A stretch of 64,000 nt of DNA. It comes from Falsihalocynthiibacter arcticus. Its GTDB lineage: Bacteria; Pseudomonadota; Alphaproteobacteria; Rhodobacterales; Rhodobacteraceae. A program made the translations under genes and the position numbers. Of this stretch, positions 38,219 through 46,921 are shown in pieces (position 1 is the first letter of the stretch; every line of letters begins with the position of its first letter). The notes under the pieces are model-generated. The model was not told the DNA's origin, did no database searches, and saw only the letters and a program-made list of their open reading frames with translations. The stretch spans positions 1,443,501-1,507,500 of the forward strand of contig NZ_CP014327.1 of assembly GCF_000812665.2 (NCBI RefSeq), read 5' to 3'.

Positions 38219-38506
38219 ATGTCAGCGGACTTAAAGGAAATATATTGCTCTTTGATCATCGATACGATCCGTTCGTCCTTAAATCGTGCCTACATAGCTG
38301 AGTTTTTTCTTCGAAATGAGGACAAACAGACTCAAAACTTCTCCTTGAGGATGTGCCTCTTTCTCAAGAAAAGCCTTGGTTGGGTTAGGGTACAATGCCC
38401 GTTTTTGAGGTGGAAACGATTTCGACGCCGATATCTCTGGACCTAATAGTAGGATCAGTCGTGCGATATTCTGGTATTATCTGGCGCGTAAATTACCTCA
38501 AATTTC

Positions 38507-39247
38507 TCAAAAATATCCCCTCACAAGAGATGTCGAAATTAAGGTCCATCCATCTGCAACCACGAAGAATGCCAGCTTGAATGGGAGGGACACAACGGCT
38601 GGAGGAACCATCATCATACCCATCGACATAAGCACGGCAGCCACCACAAGATCGATAATTAGGAATGGTAGGAAAACCAAAAATCCGATCTCGAACGCAC
38701 GTTCAATTTCCGACAGCAGGAAAGATGGCACGAGCAGCGACAATGGGTGGTCCTGTGTGCTTTCGCCAAGAACCGCGTCAGGCCGTAAAGCTGCGAGAGA
38801 ATTAAACGTTTCGTCATCAATTCGGCCCGCCATGAATTCTCTAAAAGGCGCCATAGCTTCCCTGAAAGCTTCTTCCATTGGTATTTGGTTTTCAATTAAT
38901 GGCGAAATTCCCTTGATCCAGGCTTCTGTAAAAACGGGCTCCATGACGAAGTATGTCAAAAAAAGCGCTAAACTCACGATCAACATGTTAGGAGGAGATT
39001 GTTGTAGGCCAATTGCTTGTCGAAGTATTGACAGAACAGTCACAATAAATGGGAAACAGGTTACCATAATTGCTAGACCCGGAACGATACTTAAGATCGT
39101 TATTAAAGCGATCAGTTGAACGCTTCGAGCCGCAATCGAGCCATCGTCCCCCAGTGAGAGGGATAACTCTTGGGCGAAGGCGGGCTGATTTAAAACAACC
39201 AAGAATACGGTTGCGGCCCCCATCGCCCAAACTGTTTTAAAATTCAT
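38507..39247 (-). CDS. fliP: Flagellar type III export gate protein FliP
   Basis: Inner-membrane core of the flagellar export gate (with FliQ and FliR). The 246-residue protein has a signal peptide (ending near AFAQ-ELS) and then four helices. Family marks are RSVQLIALITILSIVPGLAIM (short: LIALITILSIVPGLAIM), TVLSILRQAIGLQQSPPN, and the C-terminal MSMGMMMVPPAVVSLPFKLAFFV (short: MGMMMVPPAVVSLPFKL). It is the last of four leftward genes fliF-fliH-fliN-fliP; FliQ, FliR and FlhA/B are not in the window. The scarred stretch begins right after its stop. Confidence 0.95.
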   Translation of the reverse strand: MNFKTVWAMGAATVFLVVLNQPAFAQELSLSLGDDGSIAARSVQLIALITILSIVPGLAIMVTCFPFIVTVLSILRQAIGLQQSPPNMLIVSLALFLTYFVMEPVFTEAWIKGISPLIENQIPMEEAFREAMAPFREFMAGRIDDETFNSLAALRPDAVLGESTQDHPLSLLVPSFLLSEIERAFEIGFLVFLPFLIIDLVVAAVLMSMGMMMVPPAVVSLPFKLAFFVVADGWTLISTSLVRGYF

Positions 39248-39251
39248 GATC

Positions 39252-39533
39252 CTAGAGGCTTTCCTGAATATTGATAACTTCCGTCAGGCGAACAGCAAGC
39301 TGTCCGGCCTTGTCGCCCTCCAGTTCTTGAAGCTCACCTTTTGCTATGAGTCGATTGCCGACAAACAATTCGACGGGCTGGTCGATTGTTCTGTCGAGTT
39401 CAAGGATGGAATCTTGATCCAGAAGTAGTAAGTCTTTCACCAATGGGCGGGCTTTTCCGACCGAAACAGTGATTTCAATAGGTACCTTTGTGAAAGGGTT
39501 ACCTTTCTTGCCGTCGACCGAAGAGCTATCCAT
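39252..39533 (-). CDS. fliN: Flagellar motor switch protein FliN
   Basis: C-ring subunit of 93 residues made mostly of one SpoA-type domain. Marks are VPIEITVSVGKARPLVKDLLLLDQDSILELD (short: IEITVSVGKARPLVKDLL) and the FliN end PVELFVGNRLIAKGELQEL, VRLTEVIN. I start at ATG 39533, which overlaps the end of fliH by eight bases; the longer frame is a shadow of fliH. FliM, its partner, is not in the window. Confidence 0.93.
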   Translation of the reverse strand: MDSSSVDGKKGNPFTKVPIEITVSVGKARPLVKDLLLLDQDSILELDRTIDQPVELFVGNRLIAKGELQELEGDKAGQLAVRLTEVINIQESL

Positions 39534-40128
39534 AATTTGTTTCCTTATCTTCCGTTTCAAAAAAACCGTCCAAGGCGCTTGAAAACCCGTCGAGTAACCC
39601 GTCCAAATCCACTTGGGTCTCCGCTTCCCCAATGCGGATATAGACCTGCCCGTCACCCAAGGATTCTTCCTCAATTATTTTGAGGGGAAGACTATCTTGA
39701 CCTGCCGCCAGTTTTTCCAACGCTTGCCTGTTCATAGGTCCAACGACGAGTTCTACTGGGATCGAGCTTTGCGTTCCGGCCATCTCAATAATTTGATCGG
39801 CGACGAGTGGACCAATCGCACTTTTCGCCATTTTTGGAAGGACCTTGGCGACCATTTCTCGTAGGAGTGGCTCTAACGATTTTAAGATAGTGGCCCTTAC
39901 TTCGTGGTACGTAAATGCGAGTTCATTGAGGTTTCGGGCGAAATCGGAAGAAACTCTCTCCTGATCAGAAACATGCGATGAAAGAGAATCGTCCCAACCC
40001 GCTTTGTAGCCTTGCTCGAAAGCCTCAAGTCTTGTTTCTTCTAGGGACGAAAAATCAAGCGCGTCGTCTTGCACGTGAGGCAAAACCTTGCCGCTTTCGA
40101 ATACTTCAAATTTAAACGGTTTTGACAT
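39526..40128 (-). CDS. fliH: Flagellar assembly protein FliH-like
   Basis: A 200-residue acidic helical protein in the fliH position between fliF and fliN. N-terminal helix-rich part LEETRLEAFEQGYKAGWDDS matches the FliH/YscL opening (FEQGYxxG). The C-terminal beta-alpha part has VELVVGPMNRQALEKL and LGDGQVYIRIGEAETQVDLD (short: VYIRIGEAETQVDLD). FliH regulates the export ATPase FliI, which is not in the window. Its start overlaps the fliF stop by one base. Confidence 0.82.
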   Translation of the reverse strand: MSKPFKFEVFESGKVLPHVQDDALDFSSLEETRLEAFEQGYKAGWDDSLSSHVSDQERVSSDFARNLNELAFTYHEVRATILKSLEPLLREMVAKVLPKMAKSAIGPLVADQIIEMAGTQSSIPVELVVGPMNRQALEKLAAGQDSLPLKIIEEESLGDGQVYIRIGEAETQVDLDGLLDGFSSALDGFFETEDKETNYG

Positions 40129-41804
40129 TACGCGGTTTCCTCGTCTTCCATCCAGCTTTTCAGGGTTGCGACGGTTTCCTCTTGGCGCTCCTTAATCATT
40201 TCTCGAAGCCTCGCGACGGGATCATCGGAATCCAACTCATTCATAGAGTTCCCCGCGAAGCCGGAGGCCATTGGGAGACTAGGGAGCCCCCCTAAATCGG
40301 GCAGGTCAAAATCAGTAACGGTCGACATCGCGGGAGAAGAGAAGCTGTTATCGTCGATCTCTCCATTTAAGGCGGGTGGTACCGAAAGGTCAAAACTGGG
40401 CATTGGGGGAATTGGCGGTGCGATAACTGGCTGCGGCGCACTACTGGCGATTTCAAGGGTGCCGCTGGTTAAAATTGGCCTTACGACAAACAACCCTAAA
40501 ATAATTGCAACAAGGCCAAGGACCACCAGTTGAATAACCGTCATAACGTTGACACCCAAGGATGTAATCGTTGAAATTGTGGCCTCGGTGCCAACGTCGG
40601 CAAGCGGCTCAAAGGCCATGGATTTGATCGTTATGGTATCCCCACGTGATTCGTTGAAGCCCACGGTTGATGCGACAAGGTCTCTCAGGGATGCAATTTC
40701 TTCGTCGCTACGGGGTTGGAAGTTCTCGCTTCCATCTGCTTCAATAGTTCGCAATCCATCGACCAATACAGCGACACTTAAGCGCTTTATTGCTCCAGGA
40801 ACCTTTAGGATTTCCCGCTTAACTTCGGAAACTTCGTAATTTGTGCGCTCCCGGATTTCACTGTTTTGACTGGTGCTGGTATCGCCACCAGCTTCCGCAT
40901 CTCCTGCAGGAAGATTGCTCGCAACAGTAACACTACCGGATCCACTTTCATTTGAATTTGTGGAGCGTTCTTCTGTGTCGGTGCTGATTGCAACCCGAGA
41001 GTCAGGATCGAAAGTCCGCTCGAAAATGGATTCACTGTCGGTTTCCGTCTCGACGCTTACTTCTACAATAGCTTTTCCGACCCCAACCCGCGCCTCAATA
41101 ATACGCTCCACACTTCGGCGCATTTCAAGGGCTTTATCGTCCGATGAACTCCCGCCAGACAGCGAATCATCGGCTCCGATAATCACTCCGGCGCGCGCAT
41201 CGATGATTGACACATTTTCGGGAGTAAGACCCGCAACCGCTGATGCCACTAAATTTCTTAACGCCCGCGCTTGTGCACCGTCCACACCCGCGCCTTGACT
41301 GGAAACCGTCACAGATGCTGAAAGGCTCGTGTCGCGTCGGAAAGGTTGTGATGATGAGTTTGAAAGGTGAACTCTCGCGGATCGAATATTCGGGCTGACC
41401 AGAATTGTCCGCGCTAATTCCCCTTCTTTTGCGCGCCAATAAGCAGCATCGAACATTTGCGACGTCGTTCCGAATCCGGACAGCGTATCAAGGAGTTCGT
41501 AGCCCTTAGTACTATTGGCAGGAAGCCCTTCTGCCGCAAGCGTCATGCGCAACTCATCGCGGCGGCTCGAATCGACATAAATCGATTCCCCTCGGACTTC
41601 GTAGTCAACATTGCGCTGCTCAAGGCTTTCGACTACATCCCCTGCCGCATTTGCTTCGACGCCTGCATACAAGAGGGCCATTCCGGGATTTGCGGCAATA
41701 CGAGAGAGCCCCAGAATCGCCGCGAACATAGCCACAGTAGAGACGACGACCATTATTTGGCGGCGCGGGTTGAGAGAAAACCAAACAGACAGGAGCTGTT
41801 GCAA
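40128..41804 (-). CDS. fliF: Flagellar MS-ring protein FliF
   Basis: Builds the membrane ring at the base of the flagellum. The 558-residue protein has two membrane helices, about residues 17-37 (MVVVSTVAMFAAILGLS) and about 420-445 (VIQLVVLGLVAIILGLFVV), with the large periplasmic region between them. Ring-building motifs are ALLYAGVEANAAGDVVESL, AYWRAKEGELARTI and NVSIIDARAGVII. The C-terminal tail, where FliG binds, ends PVARLREMIKERQEETVATL. Divergent from fliL over 99 bases. Confidence 0.95.
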   Translation of the reverse strand: MQQLLSVWFSLNPRRQIMVVVSTVAMFAAILGLSRIAANPGMALLYAGVEANAAGDVVESLEQRNVDYEVRGESIYVDSSRRDELRMTLAAEGLPANSTKGYELLDTLSGFGTTSQMFDAAYWRAKEGELARTILVSPNIRSARVHLSNSSSQPFRRDTSLSASVTVSSQGAGVDGAQARALRNLVASAVAGLTPENVSIIDARAGVIIGADDSLSGGSSSDDKALEMRRSVERIIEARVGVGKAIVEVSVETETDSESIFERTFDPDSRVAISTDTEERSTNSNESGSGSVTVASNLPAGDAEAGGDTSTSQNSEIRERTNYEVSEVKREILKVPGAIKRLSVAVLVDGLRTIEADGSENFQPRSDEEIASLRDLVASTVGFNESRGDTITIKSMAFEPLADVGTEATISTITSLGVNVMTVIQLVVLGLVAIILGLFVVRPILTSGTLEIASSAPQPVIAPPIPPMPSFDLSVPPALNGEIDDNSFSSPAMSTVTDFDLPDLGGLPSLPMASGFAGNSMNELDSDDPVARLREMIKERQEETVATLKSWMEDEETA

Positions 41805-41866
41805 ATTGATATTCCTTTATTCAGGGCTTCTGCCACTTCTTCAAAAATGACTTTCTGCGAACAGCC

Positions 41867-41881
41867 TTAACAATCGGTTAG
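41867..41881. promoter_or_regulatory. CtrA-like box between fliF and fliL
   Basis: TTAA-CAATCGG-TTAG matches the CtrA consensus TTAA-N7-TTAA at seven of eight half-site positions. It lies in the 99-base divergent promoter region of two flagellar operons. CtrA controls flagellar genes in Rhodobacterales, so the site is plausible; short motifs of this kind also occur by chance. Confidence 0.5.
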
Positions 41882-41903
41882 TTTTCGTCTGCCTATAAGG
41901 AAC

Positions 41904-42416
41904 ATGTTGAAACTTAATGGTGATGACATGGCCGACAAAGAGCAGCCTCCTGGCGAGAACGAACAGAAAAAGTCCTCCAAGAAACCTATGGTCATAGGTT
42001 TGGTCCTATTGCTTCTGGGGGGAGGCGGTGGCTTTGCTGCCGTAAAAACAGGGATGATTTTTGGCCAGCCAAGCGATGATCCGGAAATTGAACATGTGGA
42101 AATAGATGCGCTTCCCAATGTTGAGTTTGTTCCTCTAGATCCGTTGCTCATTTCACTGGGTGGTCCGGGCAGATCAAAGCATCTTCGCTTTACGGCTCAG
42201 ATCGAAGTTGAGCCAAAAAGCGTTGCGGACGTTACGCGATTGGTTCCGCGCATTGTTGACGTCCTAAATAGTTATCTTCGGGCAGTTGATATCACCGAAC
42301 TTGAGAGCCCGGCCTCGCTTATTAAGCTACGCGCGCAGATGCTGCGTCGTATTCAAATGGTAACTGGCGAGGGACACGTCCGGGATCTTCTCATCATGGA
42401 ATTTGTTTTAAATTAG
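41904..42416 (+). CDS. fliL: Flagellar basal-body-associated protein FliL
   Basis: Single-pass inner-membrane protein near the motor stator. The basic cytoplasmic tail (EQKKSSKKPM) precedes a membrane helix (VIGLVLLLLGGGGGFAAV). The periplasmic stomatin-like part contains EFVPLDPLLISLGG, and the C-terminal VRDLLIMEFVLN fits FliL (170 residues from ATG 41904). ATG 41928 would give 162 residues and is also possible; the ribosome site is weak in both cases. First gene of a rightward flagellar operon of five. Confidence 0.93.
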   Translation: MLKLNGDDMADKEQPPGENEQKKSSKKPMVIGLVLLLLGGGGGFAAVKTGMIFGQPSDDPEIEHVEIDALPNVEFVPLDPLLISLGGPGRSKHLRFTAQIEVEPKSVADVTRLVPRIVDVLNSYLRAVDITELESPASLIKLRAQMLRRIQMVTGEGHVRDLLIMEFVLN

Positions 42417-42425
42417 GAGGTTCCT

Positions 42426-42818
42426 ATGACACTTATTGCCGACATATTACTCATCGCTGGCGCCCTTGGCTCCGCTATCTACTGCATCGTACTTTCCCGC
42501 CGACTCAAAAAATTCAATGATTTGGAGCATGGAGTGGGTGGTGCCGTGGCTTTGATGTCGACCCAAGTTGACGATATGACCAAAACTCTATCCAAAGCCC
42601 AAAACGCCGCAATTTCTTCCACTTCTTCACTATTAGAGTTAACGACGCGTGCTGAAAAATCCGCGCAACATTTGGAACTTCTCGTTGCTTCCTTGCACGA
42701 CTTACCAAAAGCGTCTGAGCCTGAGTTGCGCCCGAAGGATGATGAGAAAGCCGTTGAGTATGAGGATCTTCAGTTTTTGCGGCACAGTCAAAAACCAAAA
42801 GAGGAGACTACCGCATGA
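42426..42818 (+). CDS. Small membrane protein of the flagellar operon
   Basis: A 130-residue protein with one N-terminal membrane helix (LIADILLIAGALGSAIYCIVL) and a cytoplasmic helical region that may form a coiled coil (DDMTKTLSKAQNAAISSTSSLLELTTRAEKSAQHLELL, given in short as TTRAEKSAQHLELLVASL). This kind of protein occurs between fliL and motE in alphaproteobacterial flagellar clusters and is usually annotated as a domain of unknown function. It overlaps motE by four bases. AGGAGG precedes the start. Confidence 0.78.
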   Translation: MTLIADILLIAGALGSAIYCIVLSRRLKKFNDLEHGVGGAVALMSTQVDDMTKTLSKAQNAAISSTSSLLELTTRAEKSAQHLELLVASLHDLPKASEPELRPKDDEKAVEYEDLQFLRHSQKPKEETTA

Positions 42819-43426
42819 CGGCGAGCAAGCGTTCAACTCCGAAAAAGAGGAAAGCGAGGCAAGGCCGCTACGCTCTTTTCATTGTTTCGGCGCTTTTTGT
42901 AATGTCGGGAGTATTAAGGCTCGGTGGTGGAACCGGCATCGCCATAGCTAAGGAAATTGAAGCGCTTCGTGCAAATGAGAGTGATGGGGAATCAGCTTTG
43001 TGCGAACCAAGTGCTGGTATTGCAAATTTGCTTTCTGACCTAAGTTCACGAGAAGAACGCGTCATGAACAGAGAACTCGCGCTTGAGAATCGTATGGTCG
43101 CTCTCGAGTTGGCAGAGAAAAAATATTCTGAGAGTTTGGCCGAACTCATCGAGGCGGAATTGGCGCTGGACGCCACTATAGTACGAGCGGACTCCGCATC
43201 AGAATCGGATTTAGGCCAGTTAACCGCGATGTATGAAAACATGAAGTCAAAAGATGCCGCCGCGCTTTTCGAAGAAATGGATCCAAACTTTTCATCGGGT
43301 TTCCTCGTGCGAATGAAGCCAGATGCCGCGGCGGATATTCTGGCGGGGCTCAAACCAGAAACCGCCTATGCGATTAGCGTCATTCTGGCTGGCCGAAATG
43401 CCAATGTTCCTCGAGAAGGCCTGTAA
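42815..43426 (+). CDS. motE: MotE-like flagellar periplasmic protein
   Basis: A 203-residue protein with an N-terminal membrane anchor (YALFIVSALFVMSGVLRL). A central coiled coil includes SREERVMNRELALENRMVAL, and a C-terminal MgtE-N-like part contains MKSKDAAALFEEMDPNFSSG and MKPDAAADILAGLKPETAYA. In Sinorhizobium meliloti MotE is the periplasmic chaperone of MotC. The domain order fits, but the name is an assignment by resemblance and by the neighbour motA. Confidence 0.78.
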   Translation: MTASKRSTPKKRKARQGRYALFIVSALFVMSGVLRLGGGTGIAIAKEIEALRANESDGESALCEPSAGIANLLSDLSSREERVMNRELALENRMVALELAEKKYSESLAELIEAELALDATIVRADSASESDLGQLTAMYENMKSKDAAALFEEMDPNFSSGFLVRMKPDAAADILAGLKPETAYAISVILAGRNANVPREGL

Positions 43427-43495
43427 TCGAAAAACATTCTTAACACCCTTTTGCCATAGTGAGTGCAACAAAACTGAAATGGATCGATTTACGCT

Positions 43496-44365
43496 ATGCT
43501 GGGAATTATTGGAATCATAGTCATATTTGTTATGGTATTTGGGGGATATCTCGCCGCTGGCGGTAAGATGTCAATTATCCTGAAGTCTCTTCCTTTCGAG
43601 TTTATGATGATTGGTGGCGCAGGTACTGGCGCATTTTTGATCTCTAACGATGGAGCCGGCGCGAAATCTACAATCAAAGATCTTGGAAAGGTCTTCAAAG
43701 GCGTTAAGTGGAAGCACTCAGACTATCGAGATATGCTTTGCCTGCTTTTTGAACTTATTCGTTTGGCTCGTCAAAACCCCGTTGGGCTTGAGGAGCACAT
43801 AGAAGCACCAGAAACATCGTCAATTTTCACAAGATACCCGAAAATCCTGTCGGACAAAGAGGCTGTTGCACTCATTTGTGATACCCTTCGCTCGGCATCG
43901 ATGAATTATGATGACCCGCATCAAGTAGAAGAAGTGCTTGAGAAGCGCATGGAGGCCAATTTACACCATGCGATGCACGGAAGCCACGCTATGCAATCAC
44001 TTGCGGATGGCCTTCCTGCACTTGGAATTGTTGCCGCGGTTCTTGGCGTTATCAAAACAATGGCGTCTATCGACCAACCGCCGGAAGTTCTTGGGAAACT
44101 CATCGGCGGCGCTCTCGTTGGTACCTTTTTGGGTGTATTTTTAGCTTATGGATTGATGGGTCCATTCGCTGCAAAAGTACAGTCTGTTGTAGAGGAGGAT
44201 TCACACTTTTATGGCCTAATTCGAGTAGTCTTAGTGGCAAATCTACATAATCATTCGACAAACATTTGTATAGAAGTCGGCAGGCAGAATACGCCAAGTC
44301 ATAGTCGCCCAAGTTTTAGCGAACTGGAAGAAGCTCTAAAAGACGTGAAAACCGAGGCCGCATGA
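43496..44365 (+). CDS. motA: Flagellar motor stator protein MotA
   Basis: Ion-channel subunit of the stator, 289 residues with four membrane helices: two near the start (GIIGIIVIFVMVFGGYLAAG, and SLPFEFMMIGGAGTGAFLIS) and two near 170-230 (LPALGIVAAVLGVIKTM and LIGGALVGTFLGVFLAYGLM). The cytoplasmic loop between them contains the rotor-contact region (MHGSHAMQSLADGL follows it). MotB is not in the window. Four-base overlap with the next gene suggests coupled translation. Confidence 0.95.
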   Translation: MLGIIGIIVIFVMVFGGYLAAGGKMSIILKSLPFEFMMIGGAGTGAFLISNDGAGAKSTIKDLGKVFKGVKWKHSDYRDMLCLLFELIRLARQNPVGLEEHIEAPETSSIFTRYPKILSDKEAVALICDTLRSASMNYDDPHQVEEVLEKRMEANLHHAMHGSHAMQSLADGLPALGIVAAVLGVIKTMASIDQPPEVLGKLIGGALVGTFLGVFLAYGLMGPFAAKVQSVVEEDSHFYGLIRVVLVANLHNHSTNICIEVGRQNTPSHSRPSFSELEEALKDVKTEAA

Positions 44366-46767
44366 AACGGATCGTTCAAATAGTTTTATTGTTGTTGGTT
44401 TCTTTTCCAGCATACTCCCAAACAATTATCGCTAGGTCTGGGGAACATGAAAACTTTTCTCGTATTGTTTTGCCTTTTCAAAATGCGGTGACCTGGGAAA
44501 TGGGGCGGTTTGATGGTGGATATATTGTACGATTTGAAACGCCAATTGATGAAATCGATTTTTCAAATGTGTATCGGCTAATACCGAGAACGCGGATTTC
44601 CGATCTCGAATTTTCATCGCAGAAAAACGAACTTAAGCTGTTTTTGAATTGCACCTGCCATGCAAATGCCTTCGATTTCAAAGAAGGGAAGCTGGTTTTG
44701 GACGTTTTAGATGGCCAACCAATCTCGGGCTCGCTGTTTGAAAACGCTCTAAGGAGTCCAGAAGATGAGGGACCAAACGACAGAACAGTGATCGCAGCTC
44801 AACCTATTATTCGATTACTTGAGACCAATGCGCCTCTTCAAGAAAAAAAAGACAATGATGTTAGTAAGTCAGAAATTGACAAAGCAAAAAAACATGCGCT
44901 AGATTTTGCTTTAAAACCACTGCCAGCTTCAGAACGCGGTGTTTCATTGTTGTTCGATACATTTCCTAGGCTTTTGGACGAACCCGCTAACACTGCTATT
45001 GCAGAAATTTCTAGTGGCAAAATAACAGGAATGGAATCGAAGTTGGCCACCCAAATTGGGCGCGCCTCCACCCAAGGTCTTCTAGAACCAAATTTGCTGG
45101 AAAGGCCGACCTTTCCACCTCAACCGATCATTCTGAATGAGCCGCTTGCCTCAGGAAATGTTGGCCCGGCTGCCGAGGTTCCCAACAAAAAAACTCCACA
45201 TATCCGCATTCAAGCAACAACTAGCATTGATCAAGGCGTGATCGATGCGTTTGCCAACAGCGGTCCACTTCGAACGAATGGGCTACAGAACGAATGCCTA
45301 CCGAAGGAGGCATTTAGTGTTGAAAATTGGGGAACCGAGGGGGCGATATTCTCGGGAGTTTCTAACGCTCGCATTCGGCTGTTTAGTGAATTCGACGCAG
45401 CATCAAATGAGGCGGCCGAAAGCCTCGCAATGGCGTATATTTACGCAACTTTCGGTAGTGAGGCAATGCAAGTAATTAAAACACAAAGTACTCAGCTTAG
45501 TAACCATAACTTGCTTTTTGAAATTGCTTGGACACTTGAGTATGGCAGCGGAATTCAGGAGGGTGTCCTGTCTGAACAGCTTAACTGCGCCACTGCGGGT
45601 GCCATGTGGGCAATTCTCTCAAGCGCTGAGATTCCGAAAAATCATTCTATTAACCTTCCTGTCGTGAAAAAATCGTTTTCTGAACTGCCACTACATCTGC
45701 GCCGCTATTTGGGCCCACGATTGGTAGAAAAGTTTTTACAAGCAAGCGATCGCAAAACGGCAGTAGAAATTAGGAATGCAGTTAGTCGGGCGGAAGGTCA
45801 ACACGGCGACGAATTCACGTTAGCGGATGCCAAACTAGAAATAGCTCAAGGCTATCCGCTTAAGGCAATAGATTCACTGTCAACGATTGCTGGAGGTGGC
45901 TCGGAAACCTCAATCGAAGCTCTACTTGAAATTGTTCAAAATGAAATTTTAAATGAAAAACCTATTTTAGAATCCAGAATTCTGGAACTCGAAGCTCTGA
46001 CCTTTGAATTGCGAGGTACTGAAACAGAAGCCAAAATCATACCTACGCTAGTAGCAGCTATAGTGAAAAAAAACAATCTTCAGAAGGCGTGGGACATCTT
46101 GGCAGCATCATCTGAAACGAACGTTTTGACACCAGAAATTAGCTTGAGCTTGTTTTCGCAAACTCTGATTGGGGCATACGAGAATATGGACAGTGCGAAA
46201 TTTCTTGAGTTTATTTACACTAATGAAGAATTGATTGTTACGCTGGACATTTCTCGTTCTTTGAAACAGCGCTTGGCCAAGCGATTAGTTGACAATGGGT
46301 TATCAAGTTTTCCGGTAAAAATTTTAGGAATTCAAGATCAGGACGAGGAAGGTGACGCTTTGATCTTTGCCGCTGCTGCCAACAATAGAAACGAGCCGCA
46401 CATGGCTATCGAGTTGACAGCAAATTACCCCAACAATGAAACAGCTATACGAATCCGAATCAGAGCCGCAGTTTTGTTAAAAGACAATAAGCTTAGAGCT
46501 TTTGAGGAAGCCAAGCTTGGCAATGATGACGCAGCCATTGAAGCTCAATGGAGAAGTCGTGACCTTGCGGCCATTTCTAGGCAATCATCTTCAGACTTAA
46601 GTGCGGCTGCCACGCTACTTGATGTGCAAGAGAAAACTTTCGTGGAGAATAAGGTCGGAGATATCAAACTTGCTTCATTGAGGGAAAAACTGAATGAAAT
46701 TCGTAACGTTAGGAGAGTCGCAACCGAACTTCTAGTTAAATTTGGGGGCCCTTTAGGAGATGATTGA
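44362..46767 (+). CDS. Large exported helical-repeat protein of the flagellar operon
   Basis: An 801-residue protein starting with a clear signal peptide (IVQIVLLLLVSFPAYSQ). Residues about 20-115 form a beta-rich domain reminiscent of AMIN domains (RISDLEFSSQKNELKLFL, FKEGKLVLDVLDGQ). A poorly ordered segment follows to about 310. From about 320 to the end it is helical with TPR-like pairs (ESLAMAYIYATFGSEAMQVI, DEFTLADAKLEIAQGYPLKA). A CTC pair (NCTCHAN) is in the first domain. It is coupled to motA and looks AT-richer than genes outside this block. Function unknown; a periplasmic motor or assembly role is inferred from position only. Confidence 0.82.
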   Translation: MKRIVQIVLLLLVSFPAYSQTIIARSGEHENFSRIVLPFQNAVTWEMGRFDGGYIVRFETPIDEIDFSNVYRLIPRTRISDLEFSSQKNELKLFLNCTCHANAFDFKEGKLVLDVLDGQPISGSLFENALRSPEDEGPNDRTVIAAQPIIRLLETNAPLQEKKDNDVSKSEIDKAKKHALDFALKPLPASERGVSLLFDTFPRLLDEPANTAIAEISSGKITGMESKLATQIGRASTQGLLEPNLLERPTFPPQPIILNEPLASGNVGPAAEVPNKKTPHIRIQATTSIDQGVIDAFANSGPLRTNGLQNECLPKEAFSVENWGTEGAIFSGVSNARIRLFSEFDAASNEAAESLAMAYIYATFGSEAMQVIKTQSTQLSNHNLLFEIAWTLEYGSGIQEGVLSEQLNCATAGAMWAILSSAEIPKNHSINLPVVKKSFSELPLHLRRYLGPRLVEKFLQASDRKTAVEIRNAVSRAEGQHGDEFTLADAKLEIAQGYPLKAIDSLSTIAGGGSETSIEALLEIVQNEILNEKPILESRILELEALTFELRGTETEAKIIPTLVAAIVKKNNLQKAWDILAASSETNVLTPEISLSLFSQTLIGAYENMDSAKFLEFIYTNEELIVTLDISRSLKQRLAKRLVDNGLSSFPVKILGIQDQDEEGDALIFAAAANNRNEPHMAIELTANYPNNETAIRIRIRAAVLLKDNKLRAFEEAKLGNDDAAIEAQWRSRDLAAISRQSSSDLSAAATLLDVQEKTFVENKVGDIKLASLREKLNEIRNVRRVATELLVKFGGPLGDD

Positions 46768-46796
46768 ACCGGTTTTCACTTTGGAATAATATTGCC

Positions 46797-46921
46797 AGAA
46801 TCCCTCTCTAAAAATAGTGGTGTTCGAAAGTAGAATTTCTTGGCAAGATAACTGAAGAGATTTTTGATGAAGGCAACACTATTTGGCGACGCACAAATCA
46901 TGGGTATCTTTAAGCAGACAG
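46797..46921 (+). mobile_element. IS3-family left-end fragment with orfA start
   Basis: The stretch aligns by eye with the left end of the IS3 element at 49476: AATCCC...AGTGGTGTTCGAAAGTAGAATTT mirrors AATCCCCC...GTGGTTGTGTTGAAAACTAGAATTT. The ATG at 46868 opens MKATLFGDAQIMGIFKQ, the IS3 OrfA beginning. It is cut after 17 codons by an oppositely oriented IS3 fragment. Inactive scrap. Confidence 0.7.

Larger units (their letters stand above)
36714..38506. other. Scarred 1.8-kb stretch without an intact gene
   Basis: No complete gene is seen between tRNA-Lys and fliP. The middle holds two minus-strand remnants, described separately: an integrase and an unrecognised gene with an in-frame stop. 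The flanks (36714-37030 and 38219-38506) show no convincing coding signal, repeat copy of the tRNA end, or terminator. The stretch looks like the leftover of an integrated element. Confidence 0.7.
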
